From Hymenobacter sedentarius (GTDB lineage: Bacteria; Bacteroidota; Bacteroidia; Cytophagales; Hymenobacteraceae): a stretch of 64,000 nucleotides of DNA. The DNA lies in contig NZ_CP013909.1 of assembly GCF_001507645.1 (NCBI RefSeq), forward strand, positions 2,790,001 to 2,854,000, in the 5' to 3' direction. Below, one piece after another: positions 32,679-40,733 of the stretch. The position numbers and the translations under genes were made by a program. Below the pieces are notes generated by a model that worked only from the letters and a program-made list of their open reading frames with translations, searched no databases and was not told the origin of the DNA. The stretch's first letter is position 1. Every line of letters starts with the position of its first letter.

Positions 32679-33425
32679 TCAAACGCTGACGTTTTCCACA
32701 GCCTCTTCCTGCAGCTCGGCGGTTTCTTCCGGGCCCAGGTAGCGGTCAATGAGAAAGTGGGCGAGGTAGAGCACGGGGGTGAGCAGAATGGCGGCCGCGA
32801 ACTTGTACCAATAGTTGGTGTTGGCCACGCTCAGCACTTGGCTCAGCGACCAGTTGCCGAACAGGTAGAAGGCCACATACAGCACCACAAAAGAGTCGAC
32901 CAGCTGCGAAATCAGCGTGGAGCCCGTAGCGCGCAGCCACACAAATCGGCCCCCGGTAGCCTTGCGAATGGCCGTAAAAATAGTGGCATCGAGCACCTGG
33001 CCCACCGCAAACGCCACGATGGAACCGGTGATAATGCCCAGGCCCTGCCGGAAAATACTCTTGTAGGCAAAGTCGATGTTGAAGGGCCGGCCGAGGTTGT
33101 CGGTCTTATTTACATCGAGCCAAAAATCGGCCGGCGGCAGCTTGGTGGTGAGGAAAATAACGCCAAACGCAAACAGGATGAGCACCACCGTGAGGTAGCT
33201 GATGCGCAGCACGCCGGCTTTGCCAAAGTACTCGTTGATGATGTCGGTGGTGACAAACACGGCCGGCCAGATGAGCACTCCCGCGGTAAGGTTGCCGGGC
33301 AGGCCCATGAGCTTATCGGCCGAAAATATCTTGACGCCAATAATTTCGGCCAGCAGCGCATTCACCAGAAAAATGCCGCTGAGGACCAGGTACAACTGCT
33401 GCTTTTTGTGGGCGAAAGGACTCAT
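32679..33425 (-). CDS. queuosine precursor transporter (YhhQ/VUT family)
   Basis: It is an inner-membrane protein that imports preQ0/preQ1 or queuine, precursors of the tRNA base queuosine. The 248-residue protein has about six helices. Family features are NALLAEIIGVKIF near residue 20-32, then GVLIWPAVFVTTDIINEYFGKAG, the VUT signature with its acidic DIINEYFGK. VDSFVVLYVAFYL is the later conserved segment. Genes for queuosine synthesis are not in the window. It begins at ATG 33425, upstream of which AT-rich repeat DNA (33436-33470) starts. Confidence 0.9.
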   Translation of the reverse strand: MSPFAHKKQQLYLVLSGIFLVNALLAEIIGVKIFSADKLMGLPGNLTAGVLIWPAVFVTTDIINEYFGKAGVLRISYLTVVLILFAFGVIFLTTKLPPADFWLDVNKTDNLGRPFNIDFAYKSIFRQGLGIITGSIVAFAVGQVLDATIFTAIRKATGGRFVWLRATGSTLISQLVDSFVVLYVAFYLFGNWSLSQVLSVANTNYWYKFAAAILLTPVLYLAHFLIDRYLGPEETAELQEEAVENVSV

Positions 33426-33435
33426 GTTGGGAAGG

Positions 33436-33535
33436 GAATTAAAAATTATGAATTAAAAATTAAAAATGCCCTTCATCCACTTCAGCCGCTTTCTTCGGCA
33501 GGCGGCGGTTTTCTTGTTTAATTGTTAATTCTTAA
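33436..33535. repeat. AT-rich intergenic repeat tracts
   Basis: TTAAAAATTA-type units at 33437-33467 and TTAATTGTTAATTCTTAATT at about 33517-33536 face each other as inverted tracts in the gap between the YhhQ-type gene and RNase Z. Related AT-rich tracts lie at 16009-16040, 44820-44843 and 44950-44970, and inside a gene at about 57802-57912. Confidence 0.6.
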
Positions 33536-33536
33536 T

Positions 33537-34448
33537 TTAAAGAGAAACCACCAGGCCCTCGGTGGCCAGCTGGGCGGTGGGGAACACCGGCTGCGCCTCG
33601 TGCAGCAGCGGCTCCAGGGCTTTGTAGCGACTCGAGAAATGGCCCAGCAGCAGGTGTTTCACCCCGGCATCGTGGGCGAGCTGCGCGGCCTGTCGGGCGG
33701 TGCTGTGGTGGGTTTGGGCGGCGCGCTCCTTCAGGTCTTCCAGAAAGGTGGCTTCGTGGTAGAGCAGGTCGGCCCCGCGGATGAGGTCGGCGAGGGCGGG
33801 CGTGTACAGCGTGTCGGAGAAGAACGCGTAGCGGCGCGGGGTGGGCGGGCGGCCGGCTACGTCGGCGTGGCGCAGGCCTGGCTGGTGCTCATCGGCGGCC
33901 AGGTCTTCGCCCTGCGCCAGGCGCGCTAGTTGCTCGGGGCGGAGCCCGGCAGGCAGCTTGTCCTTCAGCAGGTTGGCGCGGCGGGGCTTCTCGGCAAAAA
34001 GGTAGCCGGCGCATGGAATACGGTGGCGCATGGGCAGCGACGCCACGGTGATAAGCGCGTCTTCGTACACCACGGCATGCGCCTCGGTATCCACGGGGAT
34101 AAACTCCATCGTGAAGCCCATCTGCATGTTGGAAACCCGAGCCTGCGCGGTGAGCACCTCGTCGAGGCCGGGCGGGCCGATGATTTGCAGCGGCTGGGTC
34201 CGGCCCTGCAGGTGCATGGTGCCCAGCAAGCCAAATAGCCCGAAGTAATGGTCGCCGTGGAGGTGCGAAATGAAAATAGCCCGCAGCTGATGGGGCCGCA
34301 CGCGGTGCTCCAGCATCTGCCACTGGGTGCCCTCGCCGCAATCAATCAGGTAGCTATTCGCGCCCACCGTGAGCACCTGCGCCGTGGGGTGGCGGGCCAG
34401 GACCGGCGTAGCGGAGGCGGAGCCCAAAATCTTCAGCTCAAAAGTCAA
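33537..34448 (-). CDS. rnz: ribonuclease Z
   Basis: It trims the 3' end of precursor tRNAs. The 303-residue metallo-beta-lactamase protein has the zinc motif FISHLHGDHYFGLFGLLGT near residue 60-78. The later metal ligands are in FSDTLYTPALADLI and HEATF, and the C-terminal LLLGHFSSRYK supplies the last histidine. The family start FELKILGSASATPV, typical of short RNase Z, supports TTG 34448 rather than the longer frame. Upstream is the STAS gene on the same strand, with 115 bp of repetitive GTTGxCAGTTG-like sequence between. Confidence 0.93.
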   Translation of the reverse strand: MTFELKILGSASATPVLARHPTAQVLTVGANSYLIDCGEGTQWQMLEHRVRPHQLRAIFISHLHGDHYFGLFGLLGTMHLQGRTQPLQIIGPPGLDEVLTAQARVSNMQMGFTMEFIPVDTEAHAVVYEDALITVASLPMRHRIPCAGYLFAEKPRRANLLKDKLPAGLRPEQLARLAQGEDLAADEHQPGLRHADVAGRPPTPRRYAFFSDTLYTPALADLIRGADLLYHEATFLEDLKERAAQTHHSTARQAAQLAHDAGVKHLLLGHFSSRYKALEPLLHEAQPVFPTAQLATEGLVVSL

Positions 34449-34563
34449 GGCGAATTCGTTGTCAGTTGATAGGTGGCGGTGGGCAAGGGGCAATAAAAAG
34501 TTGGTTGCCGGTTGCCAGCTTCAACAAACTGACAACTGACAACCAACCACTGGTAACTTTAGC

Positions 34564-34938
34564 CTATTCCTTGTCCGTGAGGTCGCGCTCGATGGCGTGC
34601 AGAAAAACCCGGTCGATGCCTTCTTCCACGGTGGGCAAAATGTGCAGCACCGACTCCAGCTTGCTGATGGTAATGAGCTTGAGCACGTGGTCTTGCAAGC
34701 CGGTGAGCACCAGCAGGCCGCCGGTAGAATTGCACAACCGGTTGGCGATAAGAATGGAGCTGAGGCCCGACGAATCCGTATATTTTACGTTGGTCAGGTC
34801 GAGAATCAGGTTGTTAATGCCTTCAGCGTTAAGCTTCACAAACTCCGATTTGAGGTCTGGCGCAACGGTGGTGTCGAGCTTCTTTTCCTCAATCGTGATG
34901 ATGGTGTAGCTTTCTTTTTTATCAATCGTGTACTTCAT
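34564..34938 (-). CDS. STAS-domain protein (anti-sigma-factor-antagonist-like)
   Basis: A 124-residue single-domain STAS protein. It begins YTIDKKESYTIITIEEKK, a beta strand pair, and has the phosphorylatable motif TDSSGLSSILIANRL near residue 58-72. The serine after Asp is the usual target of a partner-switching kinase. GLQDHVLKLITISKLESVL completes the fold. ATG 34938 is chosen; the longer frame adds non-conserved sequence. No anti-sigma kinase gene is nearby, though a PP2C phosphatase gene lies at 61121; a partnership between them is speculation. A link to RNase Z, the next gene, is not expected. Confidence 0.88.
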   Translation of the reverse strand: MKYTIDKKESYTIITIEEKKLDTTVAPDLKSEFVKLNAEGINNLILDLTNVKYTDSSGLSSILIANRLCNSTGGLLVLTGLQDHVLKLITISKLESVLHILPTVEEGIDRVFLHAIERDLTDKE

Positions 34939-35008
34939 ACAGCGTAGGCAAGGAGGGTAAGAGAACGGCGAAGGTAAAGAAAAAACCCAAAATTTTGGGT
35001 GAAGTTGG

Positions 35009-35890
35009 CTAATGTTTTGTGGTAAACCTTGACGGTGACGCGGGAGGCCCCGCAAACGTTAGCGAAGCCCAGGTAGATTGCCAATCGGCGCGGTCGCGAA
35101 GTTTGGCCGGCGCCTCGGTCATGTTGACGGTGGCCAGCAGGTATGGGCCGGGTCCGGGTAGTCGTAACAACACGCGGCCGTTTTGGTTGGCGCGGGTGGT
35201 AAAATGAGTGGTGGGCAGCCCGCCGGGCTGGCGCTGCCACACCTGCACCGCCGCCCCCGAAACGGGTAGCCCGGCTCGTAGCACGCGCACCGTCAGGGAT
35301 TTGCCAGCGGCTAGCCGGTAGGGGTTTTGCTCCGGCACCAGCTCCAGCGGCAGGCCATACGTGTGCAGGCACGCGCTGTCCGAAGCAGCAGCAGTCGCAC
35401 TGGCCTCGCCTACCTGTACCAGCGCTTTGGCGCAGCGGCGGTAGGTTTCGCGGCCGGCGTTGGCTTGCTGGTCGCGCTCCTGGCGCAGCTTGAGCGGATA
35501 GTCCAAGCCTTCCTCGCGCAGGTAGGCGGTAAACTGTTCGGCGGGCAGCTCAATATAGGAATTGGTAGACCGCAGAAGTACAATGTGGGTGCCCGGCCGG
35601 GCAAAGGCGAAAGCCGTGCGAAAAGTGTCAGTAGCGGCCAAGCCGGAAGCGGGAGTAAGGTCGGTCGAGTCGGCCGGGGCAGGACCGTAGCGCACCAGGC
35701 GCAACACCTTTGCCGCCTTGTTGGTCCAGGGTTCGCCTTTGAAATTGGCGCCTATCAGCGGATGCAGGGCAAGTACCTGGCCCGGCTGAATGCGGAAGCG
35801 CGGCGCTTCCAGCCAGAACTCGTGGGCGAGGCCGGTTAACGTGGCAACGCCTAACAGGCCTGCGCAAATGAACAAGGACTTTACTTTCAT
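35009..35890 (-). CDS. DUF4198 domain exported protein
   Basis: A 293-residue exported protein. The signal peptide is MKVKSLFICAGLLGVATLTG, followed by LAHEFWLEAPRFRIQPGQ. That HEFWLEP-type start with a histidine just after cleavage is the hallmark of DUF4198. The middle has TGIPV-like beta strands (RPGTHIVLLRSTNSYIELPA) and a helical segment. The C-terminal half has a CARDB/CNA-B-like fold (VRVLRAGLPVSGAAVQV), as in the nickel/cobalt-linked periplasmic proteins of this family. Metal uptake is a suspicion from the family's neighbours elsewhere; here none is present. ATG 35890 is certain because the frame upstream overlaps the glycogen synthase gene. Confidence 0.82.
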   Translation of the reverse strand: MKVKSLFICAGLLGVATLTGLAHEFWLEAPRFRIQPGQVLALHPLIGANFKGEPWTNKAAKVLRLVRYGPAPADSTDLTPASGLAATDTFRTAFAFARPGTHIVLLRSTNSYIELPAEQFTAYLREEGLDYPLKLRQERDQQANAGRETYRRCAKALVQVGEASATAAASDSACLHTYGLPLELVPEQNPYRLAAGKSLTVRVLRAGLPVSGAAVQVWQRQPGGLPTTHFTTRANQNGRVLLRLPGPGPYLLATVNMTEAPAKLRDRADWQSTWASLTFAGPPASPSRFTTKH

Positions 35891-35958
35891 AGAGCACCCG
35901 GGCTGCCGAAGCGTGCCAAACGGCGGCCGCTGCCAGCCGAGTTGGCAAGAACGGTGCC

Positions 35959-37797
35959 TTATTTCCGGTCCAAGGCCAGGGCGTAGGCCCGGTCGTAGTG
36001 CACGCGCAGGTTTTTCCAGTCGAAGAGTTCGGCGGAGCTTTCCACGGCGTTGCGCTGCATGATGCGCTCGCGGCGGTTGAGTTGCACAAACTGCCAGAGC
36101 ATATCGGTGAGCTCTTCGGCCGACTCGTCGAAGGATTTTTCCTGGCGGTGCACCACAAAAATACCTTTCTGCTCGGGGTCGGGGATGGTTTGGAGCACGT
36201 AGTCGCCAAAGCCCGACAAGTCGGAGGTAATGGCGGGCACGCCGCGGGCCACGCATTCGAGCGGGGTGTAGCCCCAAGGCTCGTAGTAGCTCGGAAATAC
36301 GCCCATGTGGCAGCCCCGCACAAACTGGCCGTACTCCATGCCCAGCAGGGGCGAAGAGGGCGACACAAAATCGGGGTGGTACACCATTTTCACCCGGTCG
36401 TGGCGGTGGTTGAGCAGCTTGGCCCGCCGCATAAAGTTCAAGATGTCATCGTCCTGGTCGTTCACCAGGTTGTGGGTGATGACCGAGGGCAGGGCATTGG
36501 TTTTCCAGCTTTGCAGGGTGCGGCGGTAGCGCAGCTTCCAGTAGTCGTCCACCATACTGTCAAGGTCGGGCAGCTTGTGGTCGGCGCTGGAGGCGGCGGC
36601 GTAGAACAGCCGCTCGCCCACTTGGTGCTCAATGGCGCGGCAGGTTTCGTGCACTTCGTCGAGCATGGCGCGGCGCTCCAGCACCTGGGGGTTGATGCTG
36701 GTGAAGGGCCGTTTGGTGATGAAAAACATCACCACGTTCAGGTCGATGCCGCTCACCTGCAGGCGGTGGTTGAGCCGGGCCAGGGCCTCCAGGGTCAGGT
36801 CGAAGCCTTTGTTGTGGTACTCGTAGCGGCCCGAGGTGAAGAAGTACAGCGTCTGGTCCAGGTCGAAGGCGTACGACTGGAAGAAGTGCGCCATCACGAA
36901 CTCGTGGATTTTGGCCTTGTACTGCTGGTGCAGGTTCTGGAATTCGTGCAGGGCCACAAACCGCTCGATGTTGAGCCCGTTGGGCAGCACGGCGTCCGGA
37001 ATCCGGTCGAGGAGGTAAATGCACTCGCGCACCGTGAGCTCACTCACCGTAGTGAAGACGTGGCTGCCGTGGGCGGCGGCGCGCTCCATGCGCACGGCCG
37101 GCTCAATGTTGAACTTGCGCGCCTCGGCCTCCCAGTTCACCCACATCAGGTGGTCGTAGAAGTTGGGGTCGTTCATGGCCAGGTAGCGGCCGAGCAGGGT
37201 GGCGTGCGTGGTAAATAGCAGGTGCACTGGTACTTGCAGGCGGCGCATCTCCGGGATGGCTACGCCGGTCATCCACTCGTGGAAGTGGCCCAGCAGGCGC
37301 TGCGCCGGCGGCACCTGCGCCGCCACGTGCTGGAAGAAAATGGTGGTCAGGTGCCCGAAGGCGATGACCTGGTGCAGCAAGTCGTCGTTGTCGGGCGAGG
37401 GGATGCTGTGGCGCTGCCAGAGGTCCGACTTGAGTTGGCCCAGCTGGGGGTAGGCCTGAAACGGGTTGATGAGCACCGCGCGGGGCCGGCCCGTTACCAG
37501 CCAGGTGCCGATGTGCACCTCGTAGCCCTGCGCGCGCATGGTGCGCACGGCGGCCCCAAACGGGTCGGAGGCGGTGTGCACGGCCAGCTCGTCGAGCGGC
37601 TCAAACTCGCCCTGCGCCTGGTTGGGAAAGTACGGGCCCAGCAGGCAGTACCGGTCGTCCCAGGCCGGCATGGTGGCCGGCACTTTCGACCGGATAACCG
37701 TGTAGATGCCGCCCACCTGGTTGCAAACTTCCCAAGCCACTTCCACCAGCAAAGCGTCGGGAAACAAGGGTTCGGGGGCGATTAACGTATTGGGCAT
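35959..37797 (-). CDS. glycogen synthase, eukaryote-type GT3 family
   Basis: It elongates glycogen, probably from UDP-glucose. The 612-residue protein belongs to GT3, the animal/fungal glycogen synthase family, not the usual bacterial GT5. Diagnostic segments are VAWEVCNQVGGIYTVIRSK at the N-terminus, then FFQSYAFDLDQTLYFFTSGR and YEYHNKGFDLTLEALARLN, the GT3 signature. A donor-site stretch YYEPWGYTPLECVARGVPAI follows near residue 530. The arginine cluster that binds glucose-6-phosphate in eukaryotic enzymes is not obvious. GT3 synthases occur in several Bacteroidota. Another glycogen-type gene, the GH13 enzyme at 40734, is 3 kb away on the same strand. Confidence 0.9.
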   Translation of the reverse strand: MPNTLIAPEPLFPDALLVEVAWEVCNQVGGIYTVIRSKVPATMPAWDDRYCLLGPYFPNQAQGEFEPLDELAVHTASDPFGAAVRTMRAQGYEVHIGTWLVTGRPRAVLINPFQAYPQLGQLKSDLWQRHSIPSPDNDDLLHQVIAFGHLTTIFFQHVAAQVPPAQRLLGHFHEWMTGVAIPEMRRLQVPVHLLFTTHATLLGRYLAMNDPNFYDHLMWVNWEAEARKFNIEPAVRMERAAAHGSHVFTTVSELTVRECIYLLDRIPDAVLPNGLNIERFVALHEFQNLHQQYKAKIHEFVMAHFFQSYAFDLDQTLYFFTSGRYEYHNKGFDLTLEALARLNHRLQVSGIDLNVVMFFITKRPFTSINPQVLERRAMLDEVHETCRAIEHQVGERLFYAAASSADHKLPDLDSMVDDYWKLRYRRTLQSWKTNALPSVITHNLVNDQDDDILNFMRRAKLLNHRHDRVKMVYHPDFVSPSSPLLGMEYGQFVRGCHMGVFPSYYEPWGYTPLECVARGVPAITSDLSGFGDYVLQTIPDPEQKGIFVVHRQEKSFDESAEELTDMLWQFVQLNRRERIMQRNAVESSAELFDWKNLRVHYDRAYALALDRK

Positions 37798-37976
37798 GGA
37801 GGCTCAGGCGAAGGAACGGTGGGAGGAAGGTGGCGAAAGGTAAGCTCATTGGCGTTTAATTGCCACTGTAAATGGATTTTTTTGGATGGTTGAGCTGGAA
37901 ACCACCCGGCGGGCCGCCAAAACATCGGGGCCCGGCCGCGGTTACCGGCATTCTTTCTCATCATTTTTAGCCGCTC

Positions 37977-38606
37977 ATGGCCGATACCACCAACCTCCTC
38001 GTTCTCGAATCTCCCATTCTGCCCGTGCTCACGCAGCGCCGCAGCCCCCGGGCCTACAGCAGCCAGCCCGTGCCGGCCGATGTGCTCAAGCAGGTTTTTG
38101 CCGCCGCTTCTTCGGCCGCGTCCTGCTTTGGCGAGCAGCCCTGGCGCTACCTGGTGGGCACCCGCGCCACCAGCCCCGAGGCTTACAATAAAATCCTGAC
38201 CAGCATGGGCGAATTCAACCAAGTGTGGGCCAAAAGCGCCCCCGTGCTGGCCGTGAGCATCGCCAAGCTCCACTTCTCGCACGACGACAACCCCAACCGC
38301 CACGCCCTGCACGACGTGGGCCAGGCCACCGCCACGCTCGCCATTCAGGCCGCCGAGCTGGGCCTGCAAGTGCACCAGATGGCCGGCTTCTCCATCGACA
38401 AGGTGCGCACCGCCTTCGGCCTGCCCGCCGGGTACGAGCCGGTGGCCGTGTTCACGTTGGGCTACCCCGGCGACCCCGCCAGCCTGCCCGATGGACTGCG
38501 CGACAAGGAGATAGCGCCCCGCGTTCGCAAGCCGCTGGCCGAGTTCATGTTTGAAGGCGAATGGCCCACGCCGGCCACCGAGCGCTACGACCAGGCCACG
38601 GTGTAA
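37977..38606 (+). CDS. nitroreductase family protein
   Basis: A 209-residue FMN-dependent oxidoreductase. The family start is VLTQRRSPRAYSSQPVPADV with the arginine-serine FMN contact. Next come FAAASSAASCFGEQPWRYLV, ALHDVGQATATLAIQAAELG and a closing GYEPVAVFTLGYPG. Members reduce nitro compounds, quinones or flavins with NAD(P)H. ATG 37977 lies close after a TT-rich run without a clear box. It is followed by a strong terminator at 38646-38696. The physiological substrate is unknown. Confidence 0.9.
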   Translation: MADTTNLLVLESPILPVLTQRRSPRAYSSQPVPADVLKQVFAAASSAASCFGEQPWRYLVGTRATSPEAYNKILTSMGEFNQVWAKSAPVLAVSIAKLHFSHDDNPNRHALHDVGQATATLAIQAAELGLQVHQMAGFSIDKVRTAFGLPAGYEPVAVFTLGYPGDPASLPDGLRDKEIAPRVRKPLAEFMFEGEWPTPATERYDQATV

Positions 38607-38645
38607 TTGGGCTGGGCGTTGTTGAGCCCAACGAATCAGGTTATG

Positions 38646-38696
38646 GAGCCGGCTGGAGCGGCGCGTCATATCGCGCTGCTCCAGCCGGCTCTTTTT
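38646..38696 (+). terminator. Intrinsic terminator of the nitroreductase gene
   Basis: GAGCCGGCTGGAGC pairs perfectly with GCTCCAGCCGGCTC around an 18-base loop that itself can pair, followed by TTTTT. It lies 39 bp after the stop codon. Confidence 0.85.
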
Positions 38697-38843
38697 CGGG
38701 TCCATTGCCAGGCAGGTGCGTTGGGGTAGTTGAGCTAAAAGGCGGCCTAAAGTAAGTTGATTATCAGTTGTTCAGCTTGATATAAAAGCGGATATACCCT
38801 ATTTTTATCTTCTCTCGACTTTACCTCAACACCCGCTCGTTCT

Positions 38844-39494
38844 ATGAAAAATATTGGCATTCTGGGCTCCGGCGTGGTCGCTACCACCCTGGCCGATGGG
38901 TTTATCGGCCAAGGCCACACCGTGATGCTGGGCACCGGCCACCCCGACAAGCTGGCCACCTGGCAGGCCAAGGCCGGCTCGGTGGGGCGCGTGGGCAGTT
39001 TTGCCGAAGCCGCCGCCTTTGGGGAGCTGCTGGTGCTGGCCGTGAAAGGCCACGTGGCCATGCACCTGCTCCGCACGCTGGACGGCAGCACCATGGCCGG
39101 CAAAACCATCTTGGACGCCACCAATCCCATTGACGACGTGCCGCCGAAAAACGGCGTGCTGCGGTTCTTTACCAACTTCGACGAGTCGTTGATGGAAGAG
39201 TGCCAGCAGGCCGTGCCCGGCGCCAACTTTGTGAAGGCCTTCAATAGCATCGGGGCGGCCGTGATGGTCAACCCCGACTACGGCGGCGAGCGGCCCACCA
39301 TGTTTATCTGCGGCAACGACGAAGGTGCCAAATCGGAAGCGGCCGGGGTGGTGCGCGCCTTCGGCTTCGACCCCGAAGATATGGGCGGCGCCGAAGCCGC
39401 CCGGGCCATCGAGCCGTTGAGCATCCTCTGGTGCATTCCCGGCTTCCGCGCCAATCAGTGGACGCACGCCTTTAAGCTGCTCAAAAAAGCATAA
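38844..39494 (+). CDS. NADPH-dependent F420 reductase-like / NAD(P)-binding protein
   Basis: A 216-residue dinucleotide-binding protein. The N-terminal Rossmann loop is NIGILGSGVVATTLADGFI (GxGxxA). Then GHTVMLGTGHPDKL follows, and later KTILDATNPIDDVPP, GANFVKAFNSIGAAVMVNP and MFICGNDEGAKSEA. This is the order of F420-dependent NADP reductase homologues. Bacteroidota lack coenzyme F420, so the member probably acts on another NAD(P)-linked substrate. It is a lone gene. ATG 38844 has the Rossmann strand immediately after it. Confidence 0.85.
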   Translation: MKNIGILGSGVVATTLADGFIGQGHTVMLGTGHPDKLATWQAKAGSVGRVGSFAEAAAFGELLVLAVKGHVAMHLLRTLDGSTMAGKTILDATNPIDDVPPKNGVLRFFTNFDESLMEECQQAVPGANFVKAFNSIGAAVMVNPDYGGERPTMFICGNDEGAKSEAAGVVRAFGFDPEDMGGAEAARAIEPLSILWCIPGFRANQWTHAFKLLKKA

Positions 39495-39525
39495 GCCAGT
39501 TCACCGGTTCGCCATTCGGACTCGC

Positions 39526-39741
39526 CGTTAGGCAGAGCGCAGCGAACTGAAGGTCAGCATGGCCAAGCAACTCGCTCGCGCCGTCTGTCATGCAGAGCGC
39601 AGCGAAGCATCTTCTCACGCTTGAATCGTTCAGCGGCGATAAGATGCTTCGCTGCGCTCTGCATGACAGGCGGCACGGACAAGAGGCGCAGGCAAGATGC
39701 TTGGCTACGCCAACCTTCGGTTCGCTGCGCTCTGCCTAACG
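39526..39741. repeat. Two nested inverted repeats (family A)
   Basis: The outer arms at 39526-39554 and 39713-39741 (core GGCAGAGCGCAGCGAACT) have 29 bp with one mismatch. Inside, the perfect 29 bp arms at 39585-39613 and 39641-39669 (core GCAGAGCGCAGCGAAGC) surround a 27 bp loop. The two share their CAGAGCGCAGCGAA core, suggesting insertion of one family A element inside another. This fills the 257 bp gap between converging genes. Confidence 0.92.
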
Positions 39742-39751
39742 TTTAAACTGA

Positions 39752-40636
39752 TTAGTGCAGCGGCCGCTTCTTGATAATGCCGCCTTGGGCGTCGTCGATG
39801 CCGTATTGCACGATAAATGCTTGCGGGTCGAGGCGCTGCACTTCGGCCCGGAGCTGCGGCAGCTCCAGCCGCGTGACGACGGTGAAGATGATGTCGCGCT
39901 CGTGGAGCTGGTCGCCGCGCCGGCCAAAGCCCGACTTGCCCTGGTACACCGTGACGCCCCGCCCCAAGCCTTCGGTAATGGCCAGGCGGATGGCCTCGCT
40001 CGCTTCCGACACGATGGTGACGCCGGTGTACTGCTCGATGCCGTTGAGCACGAACTCCATCACACGGGCCGCCGCGAAGTAGGTCAGCATGGAGTACAGC
40101 GCCGGCTCGGTGCCCAGCACAAAGACCGCCGCGCCAAAAATCAACAAGTTCAAAATCAGGATAATGTCGCTGACTTTGAGCAGGACCAAGTGGCGGCTCA
40201 CCAGCAGGGCGGCTATTTCGGTGCCGTCGAGCACGGCGCCGCCGCGCATGGCCAGGCCAATGCCGGCCCCGATGAATACCCCGCCGAAGACGGACGTGAG
40301 CAGCAGGTCGGGGGTGACGTCGGGGAAGGGCACAAAGGCCAGCACCAGCGCCAGCCCCCCGATGCCCAAGGCGCTGCGCAGGGCAAACCGCCGCCCCATC
40401 TGCTTGTAGCCCAGGGCCACAAAGGGCAGGTTGATGGCCAGGATAAAGGCGGCCAGCGGAAGCTTCAGCGCCGCTGCCAGCAGCATGGAAATGCCCGTGA
40501 CGCCGCCGTCGATAAAGTGGCTGGAAAGCAGGAAGGCCTTCAGGCCAAAGGCAGCTGAAAACACGCCGGCAATAATGAAAGCCGCGTTCTCCCATTCGGA
40601 GGCGGGGCGGTTGATGGCTTTGGAGGCGTTCGGCAT
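39752..40636 (-). CDS. YitT family membrane protein (DUF2179)
   Basis: A 294-residue inner-membrane protein of the YitT family. About five helices lie in the first 190 residues; FLLSSHFIDGGVTGISMLL is the family's first conserved block and INLPFVALGYKQMG the second. The C-terminal soluble DUF2179 domain includes VTIVSEASEAIRLAITEGLG, RGVTVYQGKSGFG and IFTVVTRLELPQLRA. Function is unknown. ATG 40636 (MPNASKAINRPA) is chosen; a terminator at 40664-40710 lies just upstream, so the gene needs a promoter between 40664 and 40636 or is expressed from within that region. Confidence 0.9.
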   Translation of the reverse strand: MPNASKAINRPASEWENAAFIIAGVFSAAFGLKAFLLSSHFIDGGVTGISMLLAAALKLPLAAFILAINLPFVALGYKQMGRRFALRSALGIGGLALVLAFVPFPDVTPDLLLTSVFGGVFIGAGIGLAMRGGAVLDGTEIAALLVSRHLVLLKVSDIILILNLLIFGAAVFVLGTEPALYSMLTYFAAARVMEFVLNGIEQYTGVTIVSEASEAIRLAITEGLGRGVTVYQGKSGFGRRGDQLHERDIIFTVVTRLELPQLRAEVQRLDPQAFIVQYGIDDAQGGIIKKRPLH

Positions 40637-40663
40637 AGCAGACAGGTTCGGGATGAGGCCCCT

Positions 40664-40710
40664 AAAAACGGGAAGTGCAGCACCGGGCCGGCGCTGCACT
40701 TCCCGTTTTT
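40664..40710. terminator. Intrinsic terminator downstream of the GH13 gene
   Basis: AAAAACGGGAAGTGCAGC pairs perfectly with GCTGCACTTCCCGTTTTT around a GC-rich loop. It ends the - strand GH13 transcript (stop at 40734), and also separates it from the YitT gene. Confidence 0.88.
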
Positions 40711-40733
40711 AAGGCGAGCAGCTAGCCCGCAAG

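Noticed and set aside
38844..39494. Coenzyme F420 metabolism
   Set aside because: The F420-reductase-like family includes many proteins that do not use F420, and no F420 biosynthesis gene is in the window.
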